Source of the DNA: Demequina zhanjiangensis
GTDB lineage: Bacteria; Actinomycetota; Actinomycetes; Actinomycetales; Demequinaceae
Assembly: GCF_030418315.1 (NCBI RefSeq)
Contig: NZ_JAUHPV010000006.1
Span: 124,001 to 188,000 of the forward strand
Length of the DNA: 64,000 nt
Direction of reading: 5' to 3'
Shown here: positions 26,646-35,773 of the stretch, in pieces
Layout of the letters: each line of letters opens with the position of its first letter
Numbering within the stretch: position 1 is the first letter of the stretch
Translations under genes and position numbers: made by a program
Notes under the pieces: model-generated
Databases searched by the model: none
The model's input: only the letters and a program-made list of their open reading frames with translations
Told to the model about the DNA's origin: nothing

Positions 26646-29600
26646 CTATGCGCCGGCCTCGTACCTGAACACCGAGTGGATGGCGCTGAACGACGCGCCT
26701 CCGGTGACTCCGCCGCCGACCACGTGCACCTCGCCGCCGACCGTCGCCACGGCTCCGCCGTGGCGGGGGATCGGGATCGACAGCAGCGGACGCCACGAGC
26801 CGGTAGCGGGGTCGAACTCCTCCACCGCGGAGAAGGCCTCTCCGTCGACGGTGACCTCGCCGCCGATCGCCTGGAGCTTGCCGCCGGCCGTGCCGAGGCT
26901 CAGCGTGCGGCGACCCGTGATCATGTCAGGGCCGTCGGTCCACGCGCCGGTGCTCGGGTCGAACACCTCCATCGAGCTGACGGTCTCGTCGAACGTGGTG
27001 CCGCTCGCTTCGCGGATGCGACCGCCGACCACGTAGACGAGTCCTCCGATCGCGGCCATCGCGGCGTTGTCACGTCGCTGCGTCAGAGGTGCGACCGTGG
27101 ACCAGGTGTCGTTGGACGGGTCGTAGACCTCGACCGTGTCGATCGACGCGCCGGTGCCGTCCATGCCTCCTGCCACGTAGATCAGACCGCCCGTCGTCGC
27201 CGCGTTGACACCGCCGCGAGCGGTCGGCATGTCAGCGAGCGCCGACCAGGTGTCGATCGCCGGGTCGTAGACCCACGACTCGTCCACGGCGCCGGAGAAC
27301 GGAAGGGTCGAGCCTCCGAACACGTAGACCTTGCCGCCGAGCGCGACCACCGCCGGGTTCTCGACTGCTGAGCCCGGCTTCGGGGAGACCTCGCTCCAGA
27401 CGTCGGCCACCGTGTCGTAGGCGTACACGTTGTTCTGGTGGCCGGAGGTGGTCTTGCCGCCCACGACGTACATGGTGTCGTTGACCGCTGCGCCACCCGC
27501 ATCCAGCAGGTTGGTCGGCAGGCCCTCCTCGGAGGTCCAGCAGCCGATGTCCTGGGGAACCAGGACCGTGACCACGCCGCCGCCGAACTCGCCGACGAAG
27601 AACGTGCCGTCAGGTCCGTTGGTGATCGGCAGCGGGTCGTTGAAGCCGGTGAGCATCGTGCTGCCTGCGGTCACGGTGCGCCCGTCCTCGGACAGGGTGA
27701 GCCGGGTGATCGAGTCGCTGATCGAGTAGTTCGTGACCAGCAGGTCTCCGTCGAGCGCCCCGCAGAAGGCGTCGCCGTGGTACTCGATGATGCCGTCAGA
27801 GGACCTGTTGTTGCCGAAGCTGTAGATCGGCTCCGTGAAGTTCTCGAGCGGCGCCACGCCCTGATGCGTGCCGTCCTTGAAGATGCACTCGTCCCGGTAC
27901 GGGTTCGGGTGACCGTAGTAGTTGCCCTCCTCAAGCAGGTTGAGGAGGTCGGGCTGAGTACCGGGGTTGTACAGCGGCACGTCGCCTGCGGCGATGAAGT
28001 CGGTGCACTGCACGGTGGGCGAGCTCGGGTAGGTGCCCGTCACGCCGAGTCCGTTGTCCGGCCCGTAGAGGTAGCCGTTCGAATGCGGGACGAAGTCGTA
28101 CGTGTTCCGCAGCCCCGTGGAGAAGGCGGACACGTCGCACGTCTCTGGGATCTCGAACAGCGCCGGGTCGCTGCGGTCCGTGAAGTCCTCGGCGAGCGGA
28201 GTCGCGCACTCGCCGGAGAATCCTGTCGCGTTCACGTCCGCCACGAGCAGGGCCGCGGACAGCGGCTGCTCGGCACGGAGCCCGAACTCGGACTCCGCCC
28301 CGTTGGCGCCGCCGGCACCCGTGTTTCCGCCCATCGCGATGTACAGCCTGCCGTCGAGCCCGAAGTGGATCGAGTTGATCGCGTGGTTCGCCTGAGCTCG
28401 TGGCAATCCGGTGATGACGTCCTCGACCGTGGTGAATCCAGGCCCGGAGAGCCGTGTCACGGTGGACGAGTTCGCGGCTCCGTCATTGATGGACGGAGAC
28501 GAGTGCGAGGCCCACAGGATCACGTTCTCCGGCGTCGAGGCCGGATCCGTGGTGATGCCGAGCGTGAGCCCCGCTCCGAGCGTGTCGATGACCTCGTCGT
28601 CGATCACGTTCCAGTTCGCGTCGTACGTGAGCGCGTGGATCGTGCCGAAGAGCTCCGTCACGTAGAGCCGGTCGTCAGGGCCCCACACCATCGCCGTCGG
28701 CAGCGAGATGTCGTGGAACGAGCGGTCGAAGGCGACCGATCCTGCCGAGACGGTCTCGTCGGCCTCGGCGACCGCGAAGTCGGCGAAGCGGTAGGTGAGG
28801 GGGGCAGCCGCGTTGCGGTGCGACGCGAGGATGCCTCCGAAGGACCGGGTGCCGATCCGCGGGTCGATGCCCGCGGCGTCGAAGCTGAAGTACTCCGGCG
28901 GCACGTAGAACTCGGACATGAGCTGCAGCCCGCCCGAACCGATCCTGTAGGCGGCCTGGATCGTGCGCGTGTACGGGTCGATCGTGAGCTGCAGGTAGAC
29001 CTGCTGTCCCACGGCGGCCGGCTGGAAGGCCTCGACCTGCTGGTCACGGCTTCCGGCGTTCTCCTCGAGGAACTCGATCATGGTGCCGTTCGGCTTGGAC
29101 TGCACCGTCACCTTGACGTAGTCGTCCTGGGAGATGCCGAACCAGAGGCCGGCCTGCTCGTAGCTGCCGGTGCCGGCGGGCACCCCGTCGATCGTGGTCG
29201 ACAGGATCGTGATCTGGCTCGGGGCGTCGATGCCGACTCCGAGCGCGTTGTCGAGCGAGTTCGACGACTGGTAGGTGAGCCCCGACGTGGTGGTCACCTC
29301 GAGGTCGCCCGCGAGCTGGTCCACGAAGAGGTTCTCGGGCATGTAGCCCACGCCGCGCGACGTCGGCTGCACGTAGGTGAAACCGGTGCCGAAGCCGACG
29401 CTGTCCACCACGCCGCCCCACTCCTCGCTGAAGTCGAGGCCGTAGGGGGTGTCGACCAGGTACTCGGTGCAGTCGAGCGGGTAGCAGAGGTCCACTGCGT
29501 TGTGCACGCTGAACGTGGAGGTGAGGACGCTTGAGGTGCCGTCCACGAACGTGATGCGCGCGGTGAGCGTGTGCGGTCCCTCCTCCATGCTGCGCGTGTC

Positions 29601-32600
29601 CCACGGGTCAGCGGCCGACGTGCTGCCGCCGGCCAGGTCGAACGGCGCCTTGCCTTCGTTGCGGGTCGCGCCGCTGGTCATGGTCGGGTCGTCCATCCAG
29701 AACGACACCGAGCTGACGAGGGTGTCCGGAGACGTGAAGACGTAGATGTCGCCGGAGGTGTTGGCGCCTTCGAGCGGGATCGGGTCGGAGCGGTCAGCGC
29801 TGGTCGACAGGAGGATGTCGTATCCGCCCGTCGACGGGTCGCCGCCGTCGTTGTCCACCGTGAGAGTGACGGTCACGAACGTGAAGGTGCCGTCCTCAAG
29901 GGCGAGCTCGGCAGTGATCGTGTGCTCGCCGTTCGGCACGGTGGTCGAGTCCCAGGCGACGGCCTCGCTGCCGACTGCGCCGGCGAGGTCGAAGGGGGCG
30001 CCGGTCTCCGAGTGGTACGGAGCGGACTCGGTGCTGGGGTCGTCGATCCAGAAGGACACCATCGTGACGAAGTCGTCGGGTGTGGTGAAGGCGAACACGT
30101 CACCCGAGACGGTGGCGCCGTCGAGCGGGACGGGGTCCACGCGGTCTGAGGACGTGGAGTAGACGATGTCGTAGACGCTCGGGTTCGGATCTCCGCCCTC
30201 GTTGTCCACGGTGAACTCTGCCTCGACGATCGCGAAGCCGCCGCTCGACAGGTTGATCTGCGCGGTGATGGTGTGCGAGCCGTTCAGCAGTGTCGTGGAG
30301 TCCCATGCGACTGCGGTCGAGCCGTTGCCCACGGATCCCGCGAAGTCGTACGGGGCCTTGCCCTCGGTCTTGAACGGGCTGCCCGTCATGGTCGGGTCGT
30401 CGAGCCAGAAGACGACGCTCGACACGTCGTCGTCCGGTGCCGTGAAGATGTACGCGTCGCCGGTGACGGTCGCGCCCACGAGGGACGTGTCGCCCGAGCG
30501 GTCCGCCGACGTGGAGAGGCGGACGTCGTATCCGCCGGTGCCGGGGTCCACGACATCGGAGTTGTCGACCGTGAACGCGGCCTGCAGCACGGTGGAGCCG
30601 CCGCCGGTGAGCGTCACGAGTGCGGTCACCGTGTGGGGGCCATCGGCCACTGTCGCCGTGTTCCACGCGGTCGCGGCCGAGCTGCTGCCGCCTGCGAGGT
30701 CGTAGGGTGCGGCGCCCTCGGTCTTGTCCGGGCTGCCGCTCATCGTGGGATCGTCGATCCAGAACTCCACTCCGGACACCCCGGTGTCGGGTCCGGTGAA
30801 GACGTACGCGGCGCCGGACAGGGTGGACCCGTCGAGGGCGATCGCTGCTGCACGGTTCGAGCTCTCGCTGACGAGCAGCGAGTAGTCGTCCTCGGTCGGC
30901 TCGGTGATCCCGTTCGCCGTCGTGAACGTCGCCGTGACGACCGACGCGCTGGTGTCGTCGAGCGTGATCAGCACGGTCATGGTGTGCGTGCCGTCGAAGA
31001 CCTCGGTCGAGTCCCACGCGCTGGCGGCCGATACGGGTCCGCCCTGATAGTCGAACGGCGCCTTGCCCTCGGACTTGTCGGGCGAGCCTGACATCGACGG
31101 GTCGTCGAGCCAGAACTGCACGGTGTCGACGTCGGTGTCGGGCGTCGTGAAGATGAACGCGTCACCGGTCACGGTGGCGCCATCGAGCGGTACCGATGCC
31201 GAGCGGTCGGCGAGGGTGCTCAACTCGATCCCGTAGGTGCTCGTGGTCGGCGCAGGCGTGCCCGTGCCGGACAGCGCGACGACCGTCGGCGAGTCGACGC
31301 CGTCGTGGGTGAGCGTGAGGTCCGCAGACGCGGCGCCTTCGGTGGTCGGGGTGAACGAGACCTCGATGTCGACGCTCGACAGCGCCGGAACCTCGAGACC
31401 CGCGGTGGCGTCGGTGCCGAACGGCGTGGTGATGTCCACGCCGGTCACCGTGACGGGAACCGACTCGTCATTGGTCAGGGTGACGGTATCGGTGGCGGTC
31501 GTCCCGACCTCCACGTCGCCGAAGTCGATGCCTGAGGCGGAGACGCTCGGCGCCAGGGCGAGCGTCAGCGGCGCGATCGGCGCCGGGGGAGCGGACCCGA
31601 TCGACGCCTCGGTGGACGGGCTCGGAGAGGCGCTCGGGCTCGCCGACGCCGTCGGCTCGCCGCTGGCCGTCGGTTCCGCGCTCGCGGTCGGCTCGCCGCT
31701 CGCCGTCGGGCTGGCCGACGGCGACGACGTGGGATCGGATCCGGCCCCGGCCCCCGAGCCCGCGGAAGACCCTTCCCCTCCGCCGGAGTCCGGATCCGAC
31801 CCGTCCGTGCCCGAGCCCGCGCCTGCGGGCTCCTCAGCGGCGGGCGCAGGAAGCGCCGTCCCTGAGGTGGGGACGGAGATGGTGGCGACGTCGCCGTCGG
31901 TGGCGAACGTCAGGAGACCGGACAGCTCTCCCTCCGCCGTGGGCGTGTAGACCGCATCCACGGTGGTGGTCGAGCCGCCGGCGACGGTCAGCGGCAGTGA
32001 GGCGTCGATGGTGACGCCCTCAGGAACGTCGTAGCCGGAGATGGTCACGGAGCCGGCGCCTACGACGGCGAGCGTGAGCGGCGTCGTGGCGGACTCGCCC
32101 ACCGCGGCGTCGGGCAGCCACAGGTTGGCGGGGGTGACGGAGAGCATGGGCCCGTCGAGCGGCAGCGCCTCGATGCCGGCCAGCGTCGGCGCTCCGGCGC
32201 GGGGGGTGAACTCGATGTCGATCGTCCCGTCGGAGGTGACGGGCACGGTGAGCGTGACGCCTGCGTCGGCGCCTGCAGCGGCGTAGATGTCCCAGTACGA
32301 GGCGAGCGGCGTGCCCTCGACGGTGACGTCGAACACGCGGCCGCCGATCACCTGCGCGGCAGGGTCGAGCTCGGCGAAGTGCAGGGAGACGGCGTAGTCG
32401 CCCTCGGCGGCGGGCAGGTGCCATGCCATGGACTCGCCAGCAGCCTCGTCGACCCGCCCGGTGGTGAACAGCGCTGCAGGCGCGCTCGAACCGGCGGGAG
32501 CGCTGACGGCTTCCGTGGTCTGGGCCGTCACGGCGCTCGCGTCCGGGGCGTTGGACATCTCGGACGGCAGGTCACCGGTGTCCGCGAGCCAGTCCGAGCC

Positions 32601-32813
32601 GCCGTCGGTGGCGCTGAGCAGCGGGCCCCCGACGTTGATGCGGATCGCGGACGCCGGATCGGCGGCGAGCGCCGGTGCCCCGAAGCCGAGCGCCAGCGCC
32701 GCGAGCGCGGCGACGACGGGCATGCGTCGTGAGCGGAGCTTCGCGAGCCTCGGACCTGCGACCCCCGTCGGCTGGTCCTGAATGGTGGCGTACGTGTGAG
32801 CGCTGTAGTTCAT
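26646..32813 (-). CDS. Giant secreted mosaic protein: malectin, repeats, sugar dehydrogenase, kelch
   Basis: A 2055-residue exported protein. In order: signal peptide ending APALA (to about residue 50); malectin-like domain (IRINVGGPLLSATDGGSDW) to about 205; an ASH-type beta domain; a Ser/Pro/Ala-Glu linker near 330-415; a second ASH-type domain (IDFGDVEVGTTATDTVTLTN); five tandem repeats of about 115 residues (about 523-1105); a lectin-like domain (EQAGLWFGISQDDYVKVTV); a glucose/sorbosone-dehydrogenase propeller (about 1370-1755; LYVTELFGTIHAL, GLRNTYDF, NYYGHPNPYRDE); and six kelch blades to the end. It should bind and oxidise or sense carbohydrate outside the cell. GGGGGGAG precedes the ATG. 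No sortase motif or anchor is seen. Confidence 0.9.
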   Translation of the reverse strand: MNYSAHTYATIQDQPTGVAGPRLAKLRSRRMPVVAALAALALGFGAPALAADPASAIRINVGGPLLSATDGGSDWLADTGDLPSEMSNAPDASAVTAQTTEAVSAPAGSSAPAALFTTGRVDEAAGESMAWHLPAAEGDYAVSLHFAELDPAAQVIGGRVFDVTVEGTPLASYWDIYAAAGADAGVTLTVPVTSDGTIDIEFTPRAGAPTLAGIEALPLDGPMLSVTPANLWLPDAAVGESATTPLTLAVVGAGSVTISGYDVPEGVTIDASLPLTVAGGSTTTVDAVYTPTAEGELSGLLTFATDGDVATISVPTSGTALPAPAAEEPAGAGSGTDGSDPDSGGGEGSSAGSGAGAGSDPTSSPSASPTASGEPTASAEPTASGEPTASASPSASPSPSTEASIGSAPPAPIAPLTLALAPSVSASGIDFGDVEVGTTATDTVTLTNDESVPVTVTGVDITTPFGTDATAGLEVPALSSVDIEVSFTPTTEGAASADLTLTHDGVDSPTVVALSGTGTPAPTTSTYGIELSTLADRSASVPLDGATVTGDAFIFTTPDTDVDTVQFWLDDPSMSGSPDKSEGKAPFDYQGGPVSAASAWDSTEVFDGTHTMTVLITLDDTSASVVTATFTTANGITEPTEDDYSLLVSESSNRAAAIALDGSTLSGAAYVFTGPDTGVSGVEFWIDDPTMSGSPDKTEGAAPYDLAGGSSSAATAWNTATVADGPHTVTALVTLTGGGSTVLQAAFTVDNSDVVDPGTGGYDVRLSTSADRSGDTSLVGATVTGDAYIFTAPDDDVSSVVFWLDDPTMTGSPFKTEGKAPYDFAGSVGNGSTAVAWDSTTLLNGSHTITAQINLSSGGFAIVEAEFTVDNEGGDPNPSVYDIVYSTSSDRVDPVPLDGATVSGDVFAFTTPDDFVTMVSFWIDDPSTESAPYHSETGAPFDLAGAVGSEAVAWDSTTVPNGEHTITAELALEDGTFTFVTVTLTVDNDGGDPSTGGYDILLSTSADRSDPIPLEGANTSGDIYVFTSPDTLVSSVSFWMDDPTMTSGATRNEGKAPFDLAGGSTSAADPWDTRSMEEGPHTLTARITFVDGTSSVLTSTFSVHNAVDLCYPLDCTEYLVDTPYGLDFSEEWGGVVDSVGFGTGFTYVQPTSRGVGYMPENLFVDQLAGDLEVTTTSGLTYQSSNSLDNALGVGIDAPSQITILSTTIDGVPAGTGSYEQAGLWFGISQDDYVKVTVQSKPNGTMIEFLEENAGSRDQQVEAFQPAAVGQQVYLQLTIDPYTRTIQAAYRIGSGGLQLMSEFYVPPEYFSFDAAGIDPRIGTRSFGGILASHRNAAAPLTYRFADFAVAEADETVSAGSVAFDRSFHDISLPTAMVWGPDDRLYVTELFGTIHALTYDANWNVIDDEVIDTLGAGLTLGITTDPASTPENVILWASHSSPSINDGAANSSTVTRLSGPGFTTVEDVITGLPRAQANHAINSIHFGLDGRLYIAMGGNTGAGGANGAESEFGLRAEQPLSAALLVADVNATGFSGECATPLAEDFTDRSDPALFEIPETCDVSAFSTGLRNTYDFVPHSNGYLYGPDNGLGVTGTYPSSPTVQCTDFIAAGDVPLYNPGTQPDLLNLLEEGNYYGHPNPYRDECIFKDGTHQGVAPLENFTEPIYSFGNNRSSDGIIEYHGDAFCGALDGDLLVTNYSISDSITRLTLSEDGRTVTAGSTMLTGFNDPLPITNGPDGTFFVGEFGGGVVTVLVPQDIGCWTSEEGLPTNLLDAGGAAVNDTMYVVGGKTTSGHQNNVYAYDTVADVWSEVSPKPGSAVENPAVVALGGKVYVFGGSTLPFSGAVDESWVYDPAIDTWSALADMPTARGGVNAATTGGLIYVAGGMDGTGASIDTVEVYDPSNDTWSTVAPLTQRRDNAAMAAIGGLVYVVGGRIREASGTTFDETVSSMEVFDPSTGAWTDGPDMITGRRTLSLGTAGGKLQAIGGEVTVDGEAFSAVEEFDPATGSWRPLLSIPIPRHGGAVATVGGEVHVVGGGVTGGASFSAIHSVFRYEAGA
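29498..31244 (-). repeat. Five tandem ~115-residue repeats inside the giant protein
   Basis: Each unit has the pattern Y-x-L-x-S-x2-DR, LxGATxxGDxxxFTxPD, VxFWxDDPxM, KTEGxAPxDxAGG, AWDSxTxxxGxHTxTA and ends in FTVDN. The units have diverged at DNA level. Boundaries are approximate. Likely beta-sandwich stalk domains. Confidence 0.8.
31615..31735 (-). repeat. Low-complexity Ser/Pro/Thr/Ala linker repeat
   Basis: Short imperfect repeats encode a SAEPTASGEPTAS-type linker in the giant protein. Replication slippage could change its length between strains. Confidence 0.6.
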
Positions 32814-33173
32814 ATCGGCTCCCCCCGGTGAACTACTACGACCTCGGGGAGTGCAAGCACCCAGCGCCCCTCAGTCACGGCGACCCCGCGACGGCACCCG
32901 TCCACCCCTGTGAACCACGGCAATGCCGTCGACCCTCCCAGTCGGAGTCGTCGATACGGCGAAGGTACACCGGAGAAATCGGACGCGCGAGGGTGATTCG
33001 GTAAATCGGGTGACGCGTCACCCAATCAACGGGGCTGTGCGACGCCGACGGCCGGGCTCGCGACAGCGGGGCGCCCGCGCCCGGTTCCCGCGGCATCCCT
33101 CCCGGTAGATCGCCGTATGGAGACGACGCCCGAGGCGCACCGAGCGTGCGGTCTCAGACCCGCTCGGAGGCCG
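32814..33173. other. Upstream region of the giant gene
   Basis: About 360 nt without a gene. It holds the ribosome site of the giant gene, a small hairpin near 32916-32930 (ACGGCAATGCCGT), and the 16-bp palindrome at 33008. No riboswitch class is recognised. Confidence 0.4.
33008..33023. promoter_or_regulatory. Perfect 16-bp palindrome, candidate operator
   Basis: GGGTGACGCGTCACCC is a perfect palindrome about 195 nt before the giant gene's start; another GGGTGA lies 16 nt to its left. It resembles a dimeric repressor site. No adjacent regulator gene. Confidence 0.45.
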
Positions 33174-33222
33174 CGAAAAAAAGTGCGAGAAAAGTTCCGA
33201 GGACCGGCCTCCTCAGGCCCGG
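33174..33222 (-). terminator. Intrinsic terminator after the MFS gene
   Basis: On the minus strand CCGGGCC-TGAGGA-GGCCGG is followed within 35 nt by T-rich stretches (CTTTTC, then a run of seven T). It lies 55 nt after the MFS stop. Confidence 0.55.
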
Positions 33223-33277
33223 AAAGCGCCGTTGAGCGAGGCCGCGGCTGTGTCCGGCCCGAGCGTCGACCAGGTTC

Positions 33278-34609
33278 TCAGTCCACCGGGACCGTCGTCT
33301 CGCGCGGCCGTCTGCGAGCCCGCATCCGCTCGAGCAGGTGCCATGGGCGTGACGTCAGCACCACCAGGAGGGCTCCCGCGACGAGCGCGGCCGAGGCCCA
33401 CGGCAGCACGCCTGCGGAGGCCGAGCCGAGCAGCGTCGCACCGATGATCGGACCGCCCGCATTGCCTGCGTTGTAGGCCGAGTTGTACGCCGCGACAGCC
33501 ACGTCCGTGCGGCCGGGCGCGTGGCGCATCGCCCAGTTCATCATCGCGGCCACGATGATCGACCAGCAGAAGCCCTGCAGCATCACCATCGCCGCCGCTA
33601 TCGCAGGCACCGAGCCCGCCTGGCCGAGCCCCAGGTACACCGCCAGCAGCATCGTGAGGCCCACCACGAGCGACCGCACGGGGAAGCGATCCAGGAACCG
33701 CCCGATCGCGACCATCGCGACCACTCCGAGCGCGCCGCCGATCGCGAGCAGCAGCGGGATCGCAGTCGCGGAGAAGCGGGGCACCTGCAGCAGGTAGGGC
33801 GTGATGTAGGTCCACAGGACCGCGAGCGACCCCACGGTGAGCGCCGCGATCGCGAGCACCCGTACGAACGCGGGCCAGGACGGGAGCTCGCCCCTCGCAG
33901 TCGAGCCCTCGCTGCCCTTGAAGGTGGGGAGCAGGACAGCGATCGCGATGGCGACCACCGCCGACACCGCGGTCATCGCCATGTAGGAGGTCCGCCAGCC
34001 GGCCGCCTGCGCGAGCCACGTCAGCGCAGGCAGGCCCGCCACGCCGGCGACAGAGGAGCCGATCATCACCCGCGCGACCATGCGCCCGCGCACGCGCACG
34101 GGGAACATGCCTGCGGCGGCGGGGGTCACGACGGCCCAGAACATCGCGTGCGCGGCGGCGCCCAACACGCGACCTACGACGAGCTCGCCGAACGTGTCCG
34201 CAGTGGCGGACAGCGCCATCGCGACGGTGAAGAGCGTGCCCGCCCCCGTGAGGGTCCAGCGGTACGGGACCCTCGACGCCGCAAGCGCGAGCGGCACCGA
34301 GGTGAGGATGACCACGAAGGCACCCACGGAGATCAGGAGGCCGACGGTGGCCTCCGACTCGCCGAGGCTCTCCGCGACCACGGCGTTGAGACCGAGCGGG
34401 GCGATCTCGTTGGACACGTAGAGGAACATCGAGACGGCGAGCGCCGCGAGCGCGGCATAGGCGCGACGGGGCGCGACCGAGGGGGCCTCGCTCGGAGGGC
34501 TTCCCACGAGGGTCGGGGGCAGCGCGAGCCCCTCTCCGGCACCGGGCGCGGGGGAGGCGACGACCTCGACGTGCGGCTCGGGCTCGAGGGGGTCCCGGGC
34601 GTCGGTCAT
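33278..34609 (-). CDS. MFS transporter (DHA1-like, 12 helices)
   Basis: A 443-residue major facilitator protein with about 12 membrane helices after a 45-residue acidic Pro-rich N-terminus. It is of the sugar-efflux/AraJ-like drug:H+ antiporter-1 type: VVGRVLGAAAHAMFWAVVTPAAA and LNWAMRH-like MMNWAMRHAPGRTDV are shared with the two tandem MFS genes at 46.6-50.5 kb, so the three are paralogues. This copy lacks their C-terminal tails. AGGAG precedes the ATG. Substrate unknown; export is more likely than import. Confidence 0.88.
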   Translation of the reverse strand: MTDARDPLEPEPHVEVVASPAPGAGEGLALPPTLVGSPPSEAPSVAPRRAYAALAALAVSMFLYVSNEIAPLGLNAVVAESLGESEATVGLLISVGAFVVILTSVPLALAASRVPYRWTLTGAGTLFTVAMALSATADTFGELVVGRVLGAAAHAMFWAVVTPAAAGMFPVRVRGRMVARVMIGSSVAGVAGLPALTWLAQAAGWRTSYMAMTAVSAVVAIAIAVLLPTFKGSEGSTARGELPSWPAFVRVLAIAALTVGSLAVLWTYITPYLLQVPRFSATAIPLLLAIGGALGVVAMVAIGRFLDRFPVRSLVVGLTMLLAVYLGLGQAGSVPAIAAAMVMLQGFCWSIIVAAMMNWAMRHAPGRTDVAVAAYNSAYNAGNAGGPIIGATLLGSASAGVLPWASAALVAGALLVVLTSRPWHLLERMRARRRPRETTVPVD

Positions 34610-34776
34610 GGCACTCCTGTCGGTTCGTCGTGGCGGGTCTCATCGTCCCACGCGCAGACACGCCATGAACTCTTCGTGAAGTGCACAGAGAACCGCGCAA
34701 AACGGACTAGCATGGAAAGCGCTCCTGCTATCCGAGTCATGTGATGGCAAAGTTCGCGAAATGTCCTGGGGGGGCA

Positions 34777-34782
34777 TAGCGT
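34777..34782 (+). promoter_or_regulatory. Putative -10 element (TAGCGT)
   Basis: TAGCGT lies 46 nt before the GTG at 34829. A direct repeat GGACTAGCATGG / GGACTAGATGG (34704 and 34784) brackets the region and may be a regulator site. Confidence 0.35.
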
Positions 34783-34828
34783 TGGACTAGATGGCATTCA
34801 GGAGCGTTCTAGTTTCTTAGGGGGAACA

Positions 34829-35155
34829 GTGACAACGCCTCACTTGGCGTCCGTAGCCATCCGACCGCTCAGGCGGCCGTCGGCCCGATCTCGCGGGGCC
34901 GCGCAGACCGCCGAGCCGGTGCGCCTGCCCATCTACGTGCTTGGAGAGATCCTCGCCGTGGCGCTCCTGGTGTTCCTGGGCTACACCGCAGTGACCGACA
35001 ACTGGCTGTCCACCGGAATCGGCCAGTTCTCCGACTGGTACACCGAGGCGGTCGCGCCGCACCTCGATCCGCCGCTCACGGTGCACCGCCCCGCCGAGCT
35101 CGGACCGATCGGCTTCGCCGAGGAATGGGGCCAGGTCAGCCCGTTCTCGTCGTGA
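34829..35155 (+). CDS. Small single-helix membrane protein, unknown
   Basis: A 108-residue protein starting at GTG 34829, with AGGGGG 5 nt upstream. A basic N-terminus (residues 12-26) precedes one helix at about residues 33-55 (LPIYVLGEILAVALLVFLGY), and the remaining 50 residues lie outside, acidic and Pro-rich. No family recognised. Sortase-associated and signal-peptidase-linked small proteins look like this, but nothing ties it to either. Divergent from the MFS gene. Confidence 0.6.
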   Translation: MTTPHLASVAIRPLRRPSARSRGAAQTAEPVRLPIYVLGEILAVALLVFLGYTAVTDNWLSTGIGQFSDWYTEAVAPHLDPPLTVHRPAELGPIGFAEEWGQVSPFSS

Positions 35156-35203
35156 CGCCCGAGCGAGGGCGCGCCACGTCCACGAGAGGAATCGACCGGA
35201 CCC

Positions 35204-35731
35204 GTGTCGCGTTCAGAGCACATGACCGACGAGACTGAGCAGCCCGCCCCGTACACCCGCGCCACCGAGGCGCTCGCGTCCGCAGGGGTCGTGCACACCG
35301 TGGTCCGCCACGGTCCCGTGTCCTCCCTCGAGGAGGCTGCGGCGGCCCGAGGTCTTCTGCCCCGGCAGGTCCTCAAGACCATCGTCGTGCGCCGCGGCGA
35401 CGGCGACTTCCTTCTGGTGCTCGTCCCCGGTGACCGGCAGATCTCGTGGCCCAAGCTCCGCTCGCTTCTCGGCGTGAGCCGCCTGTCCATGCCAGATGCG
35501 GAGACCGCTCGCGAGGCGACCGGATACGAGCGCGGCACCATCACCCCGTTCGGGGCATTCGGTCCTGAGGAGGGGCGCAGCTGGCCCGTGATCGCGGACT
35601 CCCGCATCGTCGAGCGCGCGGAGCCAGTGTCCATCGGCGGCGGCGCGCACGGCGTGTCCGCGACGCTTGATGCCGACGCGTTGATCTCCGCGACCCGCGC
35701 GCAGGTGGCCGACGTCACCGACGAGGCGTAG
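35204..35731 (+). CDS. YbaK/EbsC-type aminoacyl-tRNA deacylase
   Basis: A 175-residue protein of the YbaK/ProX family, which hydrolyses mischarged Cys-tRNA(Pro) and related species in trans. The family pattern is present: HGPVSSLEEAAAARGLLPRQVLKTIVV, then FLLVLVPGDRQISWPKLR and the C-terminal GGGAHGVSA. Either the GTG at 35204 or the ATG at 35222 could be the start; GAGAGG lies 12 nt before the GTG and nothing good lies before the ATG. Single gene. Confidence 0.85.
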   Translation: MSRSEHMTDETEQPAPYTRATEALASAGVVHTVVRHGPVSSLEEAAAARGLLPRQVLKTIVVRRGDGDFLLVLVPGDRQISWPKLRSLLGVSRLSMPDAETAREATGYERGTITPFGAFGPEEGRSWPVIADSRIVERAEPVSIGGGAHGVSATLDADALISATRAQVADVTDEA

Positions 35732-35773
35732 CGAGCGCTCGGCGTGGAGGTCCGCAGGACCTGCCCGCCGGCT

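Noticed and set aside
27438..29534. Plus-strand frame of about 700 codons opposite the giant gene
   Set aside because: Antisense shadow; Arg/Val/Gly-rich and repetitive with no start signal, while the minus strand encodes clear sugar dehydrogenase and kelch motifs.
29498..31735. Tandem repeats that could suggest a CRISPR array
   Set aside because: The units are about 345 nt, diverged, and continuous in one reading frame; there are no short identical repeats with unique spacers.
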